64,000 bases of DNA from Pseudomonas laurylsulfativorans (GCF_002906155.1 NZ_MUJK01000002.1:62001-126000), one strand, 5' to 3'; shown: positions 52,661 to 63,064, numbered from the stretch's first letter. A program made the numbers and translations. The notes: a model not told the origin generated them from the letters alone.

Positions 52661-54400
52661 ATGAAGTTAGCCATCGTTACGGCCTGCCCGAACGGCATGG
52701 TCACCAGTGTGCTGTGTGCCCGGCTGCTCGATGCCGCGGCCCAGCGTCAGGGCTGGAGCACCAGTGTCGAAGTCAGCGATGCCGCGCATTCCGAAAAGCA
52801 ACTGTCGGCGGCCACCCTCGAAGCGGCCGAGTGGGTACTGCTGGTGACCAGCGCTCCGGTGGAGATGTCGCGGTTTGTCGGCAAGCGGGTTTTCCAGAGT
52901 ACCCCGGCCCAGGCCTTGCAGGACGTGGAAGCCGTGCTGCGGCGCGGTGCGCAAGAGGCTCAGGTCTATGCCGCTGCCGAAGCCGTCGTAGAGCCTGTGA
53001 CGGTTGTGCCAAACACACCGCGACTGGTGGCCATCACCGCGTGCCCGACGGGCGTAGCGCACACGTTCATGGCCGCCGAAGCCTTGCAGCAAGCGGCCAA
53101 GCGCCTTGGCTATGACTTGCAGGTGGAAACCCAGGGCTCGGTCGGCGCGCGTAACCCATTGAGCGCAGCGGCGATTGCCGAGGCCGATGTGGTGCTGCTG
53201 GCGGCCGATATCGAAGTCGCCACCGAGCGTTTCGCCGGCAAGAAAATCTATCGTTGTGGCACCGGCATTGCCCTCAAGCAAGCCGAAGCGACCTTGAAAA
53301 AGGCCTTGGCCGAAGGCCGGCAGGAAAGCGCATCGAGCGCTTCTCAAGCTACGGTCAAACAGGAGAAGACGGGTGTCTATAAGCACCTGCTGACCGGCGT
53401 GTCGTTCATGTTGCCGATGGTGGTGGCTGGCGGCTTGATGATCGCCTTGTCGTTCGTGTTCGGCATCACTGCCTTCAAGGAAGAGGGCACGCTGGCGGCG
53501 GCGTTGATGCAGATCGGCGGCGACACCGCGTTCAAGTTGATGGTGCCGCTGCTGGCAGGCTACATCGCCTATTCCATCGCCGACCGTCCGGGCCTTGCGC
53601 CGGGGATGATCGGCGGTCTGCTGGCGAGTACCTTGGGCGCCGGTTTCATCGGCGGGATCATCGCCGGTTTTCTTGCCGGTTATGCGGCCAGGGCGATCAA
53701 CCGTTATGCGCGACTGCCACAAAGCCTCGAGGCGCTGAAACCGATCCTGATCATCCCGTTGCTGGCGAGCCTGTTCACTGGCCTGGTGATGATCTACGTC
53801 GTCGGCAAACCGGTGGCCGGGATGCTCGCCGGGCTCACGCATTTCCTCGACAGCATGGGTACCACCAACGCGATTCTGCTGGGTGTGTTGCTGGGCGGCA
53901 TGATGTGCGTCGACCTTGGTGGGCCGATCAACAAGGCCGCCTATGCGTTCTCGGTTGGGCTGTTGGCGTCGCAGAGTTACGCGCCAATGGCCGCGACCAT
54001 GGCCGCGGGCATGGTGCCGCCGATCGGCCTGGGCATCGCCACGTTCATTGCCCGACGCAAGTTTGCGCAAACTGAGCGCGAAGCCGGCAAGGCAGCGCTG
54101 GTGCTGGGGCTGTGCTTCATCTCCGAAGGGGCGATTCCGTTTGCGGCCAAAGATCCGCTGCGGGTGATTCCGGCGAGCATCGCCGGTGGTGCGCTGACCG
54201 GTGCGCTGTCGATGTATTTCGGCTGCAAGCTGATGGCGCCCCACGGTGGGTTGTTCGTGCTGGCGATCCCGAATGCGATCAACCATGCGTTGCTTTATCT
54301 GTTGGCGATTGTGGCGGGGAGCCTGTTGACGGCGGTGGTGTATGCGCTGGCCAAACGGCCGGAGGTGGTGGAGTTGGCGGTAGACCCCGTCACCGCCTGA
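52661..54400 (+). CDS. fruA: PTS fructose transporter subunit IIBC
   Basis: 579-aa permease. Two tandem IIB-like domains come first: IIB' with C9 (VTACPNGMVTS) and IIB with C128 in ITACPTGVAHTFMAAE, the likely phosphorylated residue. The IIC membrane domain (~245-570) has about 8-9 helices. It imports fructose as fructose-1-P. AGAGGG precedes the ATG. Last gene of the operon, followed by a REPIN. Confidence 0.96.
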   Translation: MKLAIVTACPNGMVTSVLCARLLDAAAQRQGWSTSVEVSDAAHSEKQLSAATLEAAEWVLLVTSAPVEMSRFVGKRVFQSTPAQALQDVEAVLRRGAQEAQVYAAAEAVVEPVTVVPNTPRLVAITACPTGVAHTFMAAEALQQAAKRLGYDLQVETQGSVGARNPLSAAAIAEADVVLLAADIEVATERFAGKKIYRCGTGIALKQAEATLKKALAEGRQESASSASQATVKQEKTGVYKHLLTGVSFMLPMVVAGGLMIALSFVFGITAFKEEGTLAAALMQIGGDTAFKLMVPLLAGYIAYSIADRPGLAPGMIGGLLASTLGAGFIGGIIAGFLAGYAARAINRYARLPQSLEALKPILIIPLLASLFTGLVMIYVVGKPVAGMLAGLTHFLDSMGTTNAILLGVLLGGMMCVDLGGPINKAAYAFSVGLLASQSYAPMAATMAAGMVPPIGLGIATFIARRKFAQTEREAGKAALVLGLCFISEGAIPFAAKDPLRVIPASIAGGALTGALSMYFGCKLMAPHGGLFVLAIPNAINHALLYLLAIVAGSLLTAVVYALAKRPEVVELAVDPVTA

Positions 54401-54410
54401 CACCGATTCC

Positions 54411-54510
54411 TGTAGGAGCGAGCTCGCTCGCGATGGTCGCGAACGATAACGCGTCAAACCAGATGCCCAGCGGCGCCTATTGGTTTCTCGCGAGCGGGCT
54501 CGCTCCTACA
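54411..54510. repeat. REPIN, 100 bp
   Basis: TGTAGGAGCGAGCTCGCTCG and CGAGCGGGCTCGCTCCTACA bound a 100-bp unit. Its interior carries the GATGGTCG..CGATAACGCG core on the left side, i.e. reversed relative to the REPINs at 41, 56 and 59 kb. Confidence 0.9.
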
Positions 54511-54576
54511 AGGTGGGGATGTCATGCCGGCTTCATCCAGCCATGCTTAAGTTTTTCCTTCTTCAGGGAGAACACC

Positions 54577-56118
54577 ATGAGCGATTTCAACCTCGGTCGA
54601 CGTCGGGTCGTTCAAGCGCTCGGTGTCGGATTGCTGCTGCCGGGGCTGACGCCGGCGGTGATCGCTTCGGTCAAGGATCGGCCGCAACTCACCGATGGCG
54701 TGCAGTCCGGCGACCTGCTGGGCGACCGCGCAATCATCTGGAGCCGCTGCGATCGTCCCGCCCGGATGGTGGTGGAGTGGGACACCCGAAGCCTGTTTCG
54801 CAATCCTCGGCGATTCGTCTCGCCACTGGCCGATGTGCGCACCGATTTCACCGCCCGGGTCGAGCTCACCGGACTGCCAGCCGACCAGGCGATTTTCTAT
54901 CGTGTGCAGTTTGAAGACGCCCAGAGCGGCGTTGCCAGTGAGCCCTGGTTCGGTCACTTGCGCAGCGTGCCGCAGACCCGGCGCAACATCCGTTTTGTCT
55001 GGAGCGGCGACACGGCCGGCCAGGGCTTCGGCATCAATCCGGACATCGGTGGCATGCGCATCTACGAGGCGATGCGTCGACGTCTGCCGGACTTTTTTAT
55101 CCACAGCGGCGACACCATTTACGCTGACAACCCGATCCCGGCGCAGCTCAATACGGAAGACGGGCGGGTGTGGCGCAACCTCACCACCGAGGCCAAGAGC
55201 AAAGTCGCCGAGACTCTCGATGAGTACCGCGGTAATTATCGCTACAACCTGATGGACGAAAACATCCGTCGCTTCAACGCCGAGGTCCCGCAGATCTGGC
55301 AGTGGGACGACCACGAAGTGATGAACAACTGGTCACCGGGCAAACAACTGGATGCGCGCTACCAGGGCCAAGATATCCATAGCCTGGTGGACCGCGCACG
55401 CCAGGCATGGCTCGAATACGCGCCGATGCGCTTGCAGAGCGCCGATGGCGGCGGGCGGATCTATCGCAAGCTCGGCTACGGGCCGCTGCTCGATGTGTTC
55501 GTGTTGGACATGCGCAGTTATCGCGGGGCCAATGACGACAATCTGGGGGAGGCCAGGCCGTTTCTTGGTCGTGAGCAACTGGACTGGCTCAAGCGCGAAA
55601 TGAGGGCCTCGAACGCGCAATGGAAAGTGATCGCCGCCGACATGTCCATCGGCCTGGGTGCGCCTGACGGTGAAGTCAGTCCCGGTGTCACGCGGTGGGA
55701 AGCGGTGGCCAACGGTGACCCGGGCCCGGCCCTGGGGCGCGAACTGGAAATCGCCGAATTGCTCGGTTTTCTGCGGGCCCGGCAGGTGCGCAATTTTCTG
55801 TTTCTGACCGCGGATGTGCATTACTGCGCGGCCCATCATTACCACCCGGACCGGGCGGCGTTTCAGGACTTTGAACCGTTCTGGGAGTTCATTGCCGGGC
55901 CGTTGAATGCGGGCAGTTTCGGGCCTGATTCACTGGATAGAACCTTTGGCCCTGAAGTGGTATTCGAGAAGGCATCCCCTACACAGAACGCCTCGCCGTT
56001 TGCCGGATTTCAGTTTTTCGGCGAGGTGAACATCGATGGGCAGAGCGGGGAATTGAGCGTGGTGTTGCGGGATCTGGACGGGGTGTCTGTGTTTGAGCAG
56101 AAGTTGCAGCCGGTTTGA
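54577..56118 (+). CDS. phoD: PhoD-type alkaline phosphatase/phosphodiesterase
   Basis: 513-aa PhoD-family metallophosphatase. A twin-arginine-like signal (GRRRVVQALGVGLLLPG, RRR at 8-10) suggests Tat export. Metal-site stretches include VWSGDTAG, FFIHSGDTIYADNP, QWDDHEVMNNW and LTADVHYCAAHHYHP. Such enzymes release phosphate from phosphoesters in the periplasm. CAGGGAG lies 7 nt before the ATG. No Pho box was recognised in the short upstream region. It stands alone between two REPINs. Confidence 0.88.
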   Translation: MSDFNLGRRRVVQALGVGLLLPGLTPAVIASVKDRPQLTDGVQSGDLLGDRAIIWSRCDRPARMVVEWDTRSLFRNPRRFVSPLADVRTDFTARVELTGLPADQAIFYRVQFEDAQSGVASEPWFGHLRSVPQTRRNIRFVWSGDTAGQGFGINPDIGGMRIYEAMRRRLPDFFIHSGDTIYADNPIPAQLNTEDGRVWRNLTTEAKSKVAETLDEYRGNYRYNLMDENIRRFNAEVPQIWQWDDHEVMNNWSPGKQLDARYQGQDIHSLVDRARQAWLEYAPMRLQSADGGGRIYRKLGYGPLLDVFVLDMRSYRGANDDNLGEARPFLGREQLDWLKREMRASNAQWKVIAADMSIGLGAPDGEVSPGVTRWEAVANGDPGPALGRELEIAELLGFLRARQVRNFLFLTADVHYCAAHHYHPDRAAFQDFEPFWEFIAGPLNAGSFGPDSLDRTFGPEVVFEKASPTQNASPFAGFQFFGEVNIDGQSGELSVVLRDLDGVSVFEQKLQPV

Positions 56119-56132
56119 TTGACACCGGATAC

Positions 56133-56248
56133 CTGTAGGCGCGAGCTTGCTCCGGGCGGCGATCCGACGATGAACCCGAGAATAACGCGCTCAATCTGTA
56201 TGAACGCGTCATCGTTAACGACCATCGCGAGCAAGCCCGCTCCCACAG
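56133..56248. repeat. REPIN, ~116 bp
   Basis: Left arm TGTAGGCGCGAGCTTGCTCC and right arm CGCGAGCAAGCCCGCTCCCA are imperfect inverted copies. The interior has the CGCGTCATCGTTAACGACC core. Confidence 0.85.
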
Positions 56249-56261
56249 GGGACTCAGTGAA

Positions 56262-58790
56262 TCAGTACACGTCTCGGCGGTAGCGGCCCTGTTCGATCAA
56301 GCGCTCCACTTCGGCGCTGCCCAGTACTTCATTGAGTACCTGATCCACGCCCGAAGCCATGCCCTGAAGGCTGCCGCAGATGTAGATCACCGCACCGTCC
56401 GCCAGCCATTTTTCAAGCTCGTCCGCCGACTCACGCAGGCGATCCTGTACGTAAATCTTTTCGGCCTGGTCTCGGGAAAACGCCAGGTCGAGGCGCGCCA
56501 GATCACCGTTGATCAGCCAATCTTCCAGCTCCTTTCGGCACAGATAGTCGTGCTCGCGATTGCGCTCGCCAAACAGCAGCCAGTGACGTTGCTGACCATC
56601 GGCAATTCGGGCCTTGAGCAAGCTGCGCAACCCGGCCAGCCCCGTGCCATTGCCCAGCAGGATCATCGGCACCGGTTGGGCCGGCAGATGGAAACCACTG
56701 TTGCGCCGCACACGCAGGCTGATGGAACTGCCCACCGGCGCGTGTTCGGTCAACCAGCCGGAACCGACGCCGAGGTTGCCATCGGCATGCACTTCCTGGC
56801 GCACGATCAATTCCAGCACACCGTCGTCTGGAATCGAAGCAATCGAGTATTCGCGCATGGCCAGCGGCACGAGGGCCTCTGCCAGTGCCTGCGCGTGCAG
56901 GCCGACCAGATGGGCGCGGTTCTCCGGCAACTGGCGGCTGGCCAGGGCCTGTTCGAGGGTTTCCTCCAGGCCGTTGAGCTGCACCTTGGTCTCTCCGTGA
57001 ATGCCCAGACCGTCGAGGAAATGCTCGATGGCCCACGGGCAATTGCGCGGCAACACTTCTACCAGATCGCCGGCCAGCCAGCTGCTGGTGGTCGGGGCGC
57101 TGAGGCCCAGCAAGTACACCGGCGAACCGCTGCTGTCCGGGTTGAGCCGTTCACGACGGACCAGGGTCCAGTTGTCGTAGCTGGGCGCTTGCCAGGTGTC
57201 GACGGGGGCGTGGCCGGTCAGCAGGCCCAGTTGCTGTTGCCAGTGACGCAGAGCGTAAGGATCGCCGCTATCGACTTCCACCGGGGCGAACAAGGTCTTG
57301 CCGCCGTGCTCGCCGAGCCAGGTGTGCAGGCGTTTGGCAAATCCGCAGAAGTGTTGATACTGCCGGTCGCCGAGGCCGAGGACCGCGTAGTTCAGACGTT
57401 CAAGACTTGGCGTGCGACCCAGTACCTTGCGTTCGAAACTCCTGGCGCTGTCGGGTGCTTCGCCGTCACCGAAGGTACTGACGACGAACAGTGCGTTGTT
57501 CGAGTCCTGCAAATCCTGCTCGCTGACGTCCGCCAGCGGCTGCACCTTCACCGGCAAGCCCGCGGCCTGCAATTGCCCGGCGGTCTGCCAGGCCAGTTGC
57601 TCGGCAAAGCCGCTCTGGCTGGCGAAACCGATCAGCCAGGCCGGAGCGTCGTTGCCGGGTTGCACGAGCTCTTTGCGCGCGTTTTTGATCTGGCGTTTTT
57701 TGCGGCGACGGTCCAGGTACAGCAACCAGCCGGTGACGAAGAACAGCGGCATGCTCAGCGAGGTGATGGTCAGGATGATGCGCCCGACGATGCCAAAGTA
57801 GCTGCCGACGTGCAGCGCATAAATGCTGGACAGCAGTTGCGCCTTGAGGCTCTTGTCACTGTAGCGATCAACCCGTTTGACCACGCCGGTGGCTGGGTCG
57901 AGGGTGATCTGGTTCAGGGCGCGGTCGTGTGGCGAAGTTTTCAGCAGGAAGTAAACGGTCGCTGGCTGGCCGGCCACTGGCGGCATGCGCACGTTATAGG
58001 AACTGAGTTGCGGGCCGGCCGCGCTGTAGATGCTGCTCCACATTGCCGCGTAATCGGCTGTCGGTGCCGGACCTTGCGGTGCAGGGCCACGTCCACCGCG
58101 AACGCGTTCATTCTGCGGTGAGTCGGAGAGCAACCGGGTCAGGCCTTTGTTGTACCACTCGTAGGACCAGGACAACCCGGTCAGCGCTGCCAGGAGGTAA
58201 AACACCAGGCACCAGGTGCCAGCCACCGAGTGCAGGTCCCAGTTGAAACTGCGACCCTTTTTCTTCCAGTCCAGGGTCAGCCAGGCACGCCAGCTTCTCC
58301 ACTGGCGAGGCCAACGCAGGTACAGCCCGGAAAGACAGAAGAACACCAGAATCAGTGTGCAGGCGCCGGTGATCTGCCGACCCGTATCGCCCATGGCGAG
58401 GAAACGGTGCAGTTGCAGCATCAGCCCGAAGAAGTCCTGGCCGGTGGCATCACCGAGGAACTCGGCCGTGTACGGATCGAAGTAGCGCATCTCGCCTCGG
58501 CGCTCACCTGGCGGCGGGGTGAACCACACTTTGGCGGCGTTGCCGCTGTCGGTTTCCACGGTGAGCATCGAGACTTTTTTGCCCGACGCGGCTTCGATGT
58601 GCTCCACCAGTTCGGCGGGTGGCAGCACACCGGCGACCTGTTTTTCGACCTGCAACACAGAGGGGTTGAGTGTGCTCAGGATTTCATCCTGAAACGACAC
58701 CATCGCCCCGGTGATGCCCATCAGGGCCAGGACCAGCCCGGCGCTGATGCCGAAAAACCAGTGCAACTGGAACAGGGTTTTCTTCAACAC
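56262..58790 (-). CDS. piuB: PepSY-domain flavoreductase (PiuB-like)
   Basis: 842-aa fusion. An N-terminal PepSY-associated membrane part (~1-370) has about four helices (e.g. [20 protein letters not shown]). A flavodoxin domain (~385-525, with [17 protein letters not shown]) is followed by a FAD/NAD(P)H reductase module ([44 protein letters not shown]), as in sulfite reductase flavoprotein. It likely passes electrons across the inner membrane to reduce ferric siderophores. It starts with GTG. Gene order piuB-piuA with divergent piuC matches P. aeruginosa PA4513-PA4516. Confidence 0.85.
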   Translation of the reverse strand: MLKKTLFQLHWFFGISAGLVLALMGITGAMVSFQDEILSTLNPSVLQVEKQVAGVLPPAELVEHIEAASGKKVSMLTVETDSGNAAKVWFTPPPGERRGEMRYFDPYTAEFLGDATGQDFFGLMLQLHRFLAMGDTGRQITGACTLILVFFCLSGLYLRWPRQWRSWRAWLTLDWKKKGRSFNWDLHSVAGTWCLVFYLLAALTGLSWSYEWYNKGLTRLLSDSPQNERVRGGRGPAPQGPAPTADYAAMWSSIYSAAGPQLSSYNVRMPPVAGQPATVYFLLKTSPHDRALNQITLDPATGVVKRVDRYSDKSLKAQLLSSIYALHVGSYFGIVGRIILTITSLSMPLFFVTGWLLYLDRRRKKRQIKNARKELVQPGNDAPAWLIGFASQSGFAEQLAWQTAGQLQAAGLPVKVQPLADVSEQDLQDSNNALFVVSTFGDGEAPDSARSFERKVLGRTPSLERLNYAVLGLGDRQYQHFCGFAKRLHTWLGEHGGKTLFAPVEVDSGDPYALRHWQQQLGLLTGHAPVDTWQAPSYDNWTLVRRERLNPDSSGSPVYLLGLSAPTTSSWLAGDLVEVLPRNCPWAIEHFLDGLGIHGETKVQLNGLEETLEQALASRQLPENRAHLVGLHAQALAEALVPLAMREYSIASIPDDGVLELIVRQEVHADGNLGVGSGWLTEHAPVGSSISLRVRRNSGFHLPAQPVPMILLGNGTGLAGLRSLLKARIADGQQRHWLLFGERNREHDYLCRKELEDWLINGDLARLDLAFSRDQAEKIYVQDRLRESADELEKWLADGAVIYICGSLQGMASGVDQVLNEVLGSAEVERLIEQGRYRRDVY

Positions 58791-58874
58791 GTCGCTCGCC
58801 TTGTTGGTTCAAATGTATTCATCACGGCGCGCATTATGCCGTGGGGTTGTCGAGAAGCATTTTTTTACGCACAA

Positions 58875-58903
58875 AGGCCCCGTTCACGGTATGAACGGGG
58901 CCT
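58875..58903 (-). terminator. Hairpin after piuA
   Basis: AGGCCCCGTTCA / TGAACGGGGCCT, a perfect 12-bp stem with a 5-nt loop. On the minus strand it is followed by TTTGTGCG, so it is a fair but not ideal terminator for piuA. Confidence 0.7.
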
Positions 58904-58920
58904 GAGCCAACACCGACCTC

Positions 58921-59018
58921 TGTAGGAGCGAGCTTGCTCGCGATGAACTCAAGAACGACGTGGGGTTTCAGGCTAACCGCGTCATCGTTGAAGACCATCG
59001 CGAGCGAGCTCGCTCCTA
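58921..59018. repeat. REPIN, 98 bp
   Basis: TGTAGGAGCGAGCTTGCTCG and CGAGCGAGCTCGCTCCTA arms in inverted orientation, with interior CGCGTCATCGTTGAAGACC, one variant of the shared core. It lies between piuA and piuB. Confidence 0.9.
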
Positions 59019-59046
59019 AAGAAGAGGTTGCGTAGTCAAATTTCCA

Positions 59047-61371
59047 TCAGAAGTGGAAGTTGGTGCTCAGCAATGCGGTACGACCAGCCGCCTGGTTGGC
59101 GAAGTGGGTCGAGAACGCTTTGTCGTAGTAGGTTTCGTCGGTCAGGTTCTGCACGTTCAGTTGCAGGTCGACGTTTTTGCTCAGCTTGTAGGCTGCCATC
59201 GCGTCGTAACGAACGTAGGAATCAACCATGGTGGTGTTGGCTACGTTGCCGAACACGTCATCGACATAGAACGCACCGCCGCCGATGGTCAGCTTCGGCG
59301 TGACCTGATAGGTCGTCCACAGGCTGGCGCTGTTTTTCGGGGTGTTAGGCAGTTCGTTGCCATCGTTGGCTTTGTTTGCCGGCATGTCGCCGCCATCGAC
59401 TTGCTCGCTGTCCATGTAGGCGTAACCGGCGAACACTTGCCATTTGTCGGTGAGCTTGCCGCTGGCCGACAGCTCGACACCTTGAACGCGGGTTTTACCG
59501 GCGTTTTCGTAGGTGGTGGTGTTGGTCTGCACACGAGCGTTTTCTTTCTCGGTGCGGAAGATGTCGGCGGTCAGGGACAGACGATCATTCAACAGGTCCC
59601 ACTTGGTACCGATTTCGTAGTTCTTGGTGGTTTCCGGCTCCATGTCGCTTTTGAGCAGGTTGCCGTTGCGATCCGGCGTGCCGCCCAACGGGTTGCCTTC
59701 CGAACCTTCGCCAAGCGTGTTGCCCGGCGGCGTGGCAGACGTCGCGTAGGAGGCATAGATGCTGCCGTTTTCCGCTGGTTTGTACACCACACCGAACTGA
59801 CCGGTGACGAACTCGCTGGTGTCATCGCCCTTGGACGTGGTCACGCTGGAACCGTTGAAAGTCTTGTATTCGGTGTCGAAGTGGTCGTAGCGCAGGCCCA
59901 TGTTCACCAGCCATTGCTCGGACAACGTCAGGGTGTCGAACACATACAGTGCGTAGGTGTTGGCCTTGGTGTCGGTGCCGGCATAGTTGCGCGAGATGGC
60001 GCCGTTCCACGGATCATTCGGGGTCGGGTTGGACAGCGAGGTGCAGTTGTAGCCGCTTGGCGCGCCGATCAGTGCCGGCGAGCAGTTTGTGCTCGCCCCA
60101 GCTGTTCCCGGAGTGGTGTCCGTGTTGACGTTGTACGAGGACTTTTCAGCTTCCTCGTGGGTGTATTCAACGCCGGTGGAGAAGCTGTTCTTGAACCCGG
60201 CGATGTAGACATCACCAAACAGGTCGGTCTGGTTGGTGGTGGTCTCGGTGTTGCTCACGCGGGTGTTCGCGCGGCGCCAGACGCTGCCGTTGTTGACGTT
60301 GCCTTTACTGTCGTCCGGCTGGGTCAGGATGTAATCCTGCATGCTGGTGCCGTGGCGCAGGGTGTTCTTGATGGTCAGTGCGTCGCTCAGGTCGTGCTCG
60401 ATGGCGAAGGTTGCCGTGTCGGTGCGACCCTTGCGGAAGTCACGGTCGGTCAGACCATAGAAATTGCTGCTGTCGCCGCCGTCATTGGGCTTGTCCGGGT
60501 TGGCCTTGGTACGGGCAGCCGAACCTGCAGCCGGGATGGAGTAGGGAATGCCCGAATCCGGCGTGTCGTTGCTTTCGAGGTGGTAGTAGTCGAGGTTGAC
60601 GCGAGTGTCTGTACCCAGGCCGAAGGCCAGGGACGGTGCGACACCCCAGCGGTCGTAGTCGACGCTGTCACGCCCGGCGACGTTGCTCTCGTGGCTCATC
60701 AGGTTCAGACGGCCAGCGGCGGTGTCGGTGAACTGGTAGTTGCCGTCGAAGGTGTAGCGCTGGGTCTGGTCGGAGCCCCAGGTGAAACCACCGTCGAGTG
60801 AGTCGCCCAGGTGAGCTTTCTTGCTGACCAGGTTGATGCTGCCGCCGGCGGCGCCACGGCCGCCGATCGCGGAGTTCGGGCCTTTGCTGACTTCGATCGA
60901 CTCAACGGCGAAGATCTCGCGGCTCTGGGAGCCGGTATCGCGCACGCCGTCCAGATAGGTGTCGCCCTGGGCGTCGAAACCGCGGATGAACGGACGGTCG
61001 CCTTGTGGGTTACCGCCTTCACCGGCACCGAAGGTGATGCCTGGAACGGTGCGCAGCGCGTCCTGCAGGTTGAGCGAGCCGGTGTCTTTCAAGACTTGTT
61101 GCGGAACAACGGTCACCGAGCGCGGCGTGTCGATCAGCGGCGCGGTGTACTTGGGCGAGGAGGCTTTCTCGACGTTGTAGGTTGTCTCGTCCTGGGCTTG
61201 GCCTGTGATGGCGGTGGCGCCCAGCGAAATCACATTGTCCGGTGCTTTTTCGTCGGTTTTTTCCGCCGCGAAAACCATGTGGCCCGCAGAGCCGGCAGTA
61301 ATCGCCATGCCGATGGCGGATGCGAGCAGACGTGGTGAACTGACCGGTACTTGTGGTTGTTGACGTGGCAT
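59047..61371 (-). CDS. piuA: TonB-dependent siderophore receptor (PiuA/Fiu-like)
   Basis: 774-aa receptor. Signal peptide to about residue 36 (MAITAGSAGHMVFAA), plug domain (~60-175, with PLIDTPRSVTVVPQQVLKD and FIRGFDAQGDTYLDGVRD), then a 22-strand-type barrel ending in the terminal Phe of LSTNFHF. Close to the catecholate receptors Fiu/PiuA, which also admit siderophore-cephalosporins. GGGAGGGG stands before the ATG at 61371; upstream in-frame codons are not conserved. The upstream region contains a Fur-box-like dyad. Confidence 0.9.
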   Translation of the reverse strand: MPRQQPQVPVSSPRLLASAIGMAITAGSAGHMVFAAEKTDEKAPDNVISLGATAITGQAQDETTYNVEKASSPKYTAPLIDTPRSVTVVPQQVLKDTGSLNLQDALRTVPGITFGAGEGGNPQGDRPFIRGFDAQGDTYLDGVRDTGSQSREIFAVESIEVSKGPNSAIGGRGAAGGSINLVSKKAHLGDSLDGGFTWGSDQTQRYTFDGNYQFTDTAAGRLNLMSHESNVAGRDSVDYDRWGVAPSLAFGLGTDTRVNLDYYHLESNDTPDSGIPYSIPAAGSAARTKANPDKPNDGGDSSNFYGLTDRDFRKGRTDTATFAIEHDLSDALTIKNTLRHGTSMQDYILTQPDDSKGNVNNGSVWRRANTRVSNTETTTNQTDLFGDVYIAGFKNSFSTGVEYTHEEAEKSSYNVNTDTTPGTAGASTNCSPALIGAPSGYNCTSLSNPTPNDPWNGAISRNYAGTDTKANTYALYVFDTLTLSEQWLVNMGLRYDHFDTEYKTFNGSSVTTSKGDDTSEFVTGQFGVVYKPAENGSIYASYATSATPPGNTLGEGSEGNPLGGTPDRNGNLLKSDMEPETTKNYEIGTKWDLLNDRLSLTADIFRTEKENARVQTNTTTYENAGKTRVQGVELSASGKLTDKWQVFAGYAYMDSEQVDGGDMPANKANDGNELPNTPKNSASLWTTYQVTPKLTIGGGAFYVDDVFGNVANTTMVDSYVRYDAMAAYKLSKNVDLQLNVQNLTDETYYDKAFSTHFANQAAGRTALLSTNFHF

Positions 61372-61436
61372 TTGAATTCCCCTCCCCAAGGATTTGAGGC
61401 GGCGGAATATAGGGTAAATAGGTATTCGTAACAATT

Positions 61437-61455
61437 GCGAAATATTACTATTCGC
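61437..61455. promoter_or_regulatory. Fur-box-like dyad in the piuA-piuC spacer
   Basis: GCGAAATATTACTATTCGC, a 19-bp imperfect palindrome in an AT-rich context, overlapping a second dyad (TTCGTAACAATTGCGAA). It is 66 bp upstream of piuA. Similarity to the GATAATGATAATCATTATC consensus is partial; the iron-uptake context supports it. Confidence 0.45.
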
Positions 61456-61577
61456 GCTGAATTTACATTCTTTACAATTTAACCTTACGGTTTTTGCTGA
61501 CTCATTCGTCTGATGTGTTTTACACGGGCAATAAGAATCAATACCATTGGCGCCACTTTGTTTTCAGGTGTCTTGCC

Positions 61578-62258
61578 ATGCTGCTGCACATTCCCTGCCT
61601 GTTCGGAAAAGACGAGGTGCAGCGCATTCGCGAGGCTCTGGAGCAAGCCGATTGGGCCGATGGCAAGATCACCGCAGGCTACCAGTCGGCCAAGGCCAAG
61701 CACAATTTACAGCTGCCTGAAGGGCATCCGCTGGCCAAGGAGATCGGCGCGGCAATGCTGGAGCGGCTGTGGAAAAATCCACTGTTCATGTCGGCTGCGC
61801 TACCGCACAAGGTCTTTCCTCCCTTGGTGAACTGTTACACCGCCGGTGGCAGTTTCGACTTTCACATCGACAACGCGGTGCGTCAGCCCAAGGGCAGCAT
61901 CGAACGGGTACGCACGGATTTGTCTGCCACGCTGTTCTTCAGCGAGCCCGAGGATTACGACGGCGGCGAGTTGGAAATCCAGGACACCTTCGGCACTCAG
62001 CGGGTGAAGTTGCCTGCCGGCGACATGGTGCTGTACCCCGGCACCAGCCTGCACAAGGTCAATGCGGTAACGCGCGGAACGCGACTGGCCTCGTTTTTCT
62101 GGACTCAAAGCCTGGTGCGCGAAGACAGCCAGCGCGCCCTGTTGTTCGAGATGGACGGAGCCATCCAGCAACTGACCCGCGATGTGCCCGATCATCCATC
62201 GCTGATCCGCCTGACTGGCACTTATCACAACCTGTTGCGTCGCTGGGTCGAGGTGTAA
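61578..62258 (+). CDS. piuC: PKHD-type Fe(II)/2-oxoglutarate hydroxylase (PiuC)
   Basis: 226-aa dioxygenase. Iron ligands H96 and D98 (FDFHIDNAV) and H159 ([10 protein letters not shown]), with R169 for 2-oxoglutarate. Family homologues (PiuC, YbiX) lie next to catecholate receptors; the substrate is unknown and may be a siderophore or its breakdown product. The start at [13 protein letters not shown] follows AGGTG. It is divergent from piuA and its stop abuts the Sel1 gene. Confidence 0.92.
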   Translation: MLLHIPCLFGKDEVQRIREALEQADWADGKITAGYQSAKAKHNLQLPEGHPLAKEIGAAMLERLWKNPLFMSAALPHKVFPPLVNCYTAGGSFDFHIDNAVRQPKGSIERVRTDLSATLFFSEPEDYDGGELEIQDTFGTQRVKLPAGDMVLYPGTSLHKVNAVTRGTRLASFFWTQSLVREDSQRALLFEMDGAIQQLTRDVPDHPSLIRLTGTYHNLLRRWVEV

Positions 62259-63029
62259 GTGGCGGATTTTCGTTTACGCCGCGAGGAGATGCTCGACGGC
62301 GAGCGCCTGCTCGCCATGCTCGACGAAAGCCCGGCCCGTGCGGCCCAGGCCATCCTGATCGCCGCACGTGAGGGTGAAGTCGAGGCCCAGGCCTTGCTCG
62401 GGCAGATCCTGCTCGACGGCCAGGGTATCGCGCAGGACCAGCCGCTGGCGTTGCGCTGGTTCGGTATCGCCGCCCGCCAGGGGCACCTGATGGCGCGCAA
62501 TATGCTCGGCCGTTGTCATGAGCATGGTTGGGGCTGTGTTGCCGATGCCTCGATTGCGGCGCGGCATTATCGAGCCGCGGCGCAGGACGGGCTGGATTGG
62601 TCGATGTACAACTTCGCCAATCTGTTGGCCACCGGGCGCGGTGTAGGCGAGGATCAGACACTGGCGCTGAACTGGTACCGGCGTGCGGCGGACCTCGGCC
62701 ATGCGAAGTCGATGAACCTGTTGGGGCGCTATCTCGAGGAAGGCCGATTCTGCCGGGCCGACCCGGATGCCGCTTTCGAGTGGTATCGACGTTCTGCAGA
62801 GGGCGGAGATTTTCGCGGGCAATTCAGCTATGCGGCTGTTCTGGCGCAGGATGGGAAAGTCGACGAGGCCTTGGTATGGCTTGATCGGGCGCTGGAGGCA
62901 GGCAACGTGAATTTCTTGAGAGTTAGCGGCCAAGCGCTACTGCACGCTCCACACCCGGATCTGCGGGCATTGGCTCCGCGCTTTCAGCAGCGTGCCGTGC
63001 AATTGCAAAATCAGGCGCAAGTGGCCTAG
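62259..63029 (+). CDS. Sel1-repeat protein of the piu cluster
   Basis: 256 aa with five or so Sel1/TPR-like repeats, e.g. ALLGQILLDGQGIAQDQPLA and SMNLLGRYLEEGRFCRADPD, each with the A..LG.....G pattern. No signal peptide. It starts with GTG immediately after the piuC stop, with GAGGTG upstream, so it is co-translated. P. aeruginosa has the same gene after piuC (PA4516). Its role is unknown; Sel1 proteins usually mediate protein contacts. Confidence 0.88.
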   Translation: MADFRLRREEMLDGERLLAMLDESPARAAQAILIAAREGEVEAQALLGQILLDGQGIAQDQPLALRWFGIAARQGHLMARNMLGRCHEHGWGCVADASIAARHYRAAAQDGLDWSMYNFANLLATGRGVGEDQTLALNWYRRAADLGHAKSMNLLGRYLEEGRFCRADPDAAFEWYRRSAEGGDFRGQFSYAAVLAQDGKVDEALVWLDRALEAGNVNFLRVSGQALLHAPHPDLRALAPRFQQRAVQLQNQAQVA

Positions 63030-63064
63030 GTACAGGACTTCAAGGATCTGTAGCTGTCATCAAG

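Noticed and set aside
41227..59018. Regularly spaced repeats as a CRISPR array
   Set aside because: The repeats are inverted REP pairs dispersed between genes over 18 kb, not short direct repeats with unique spacers.
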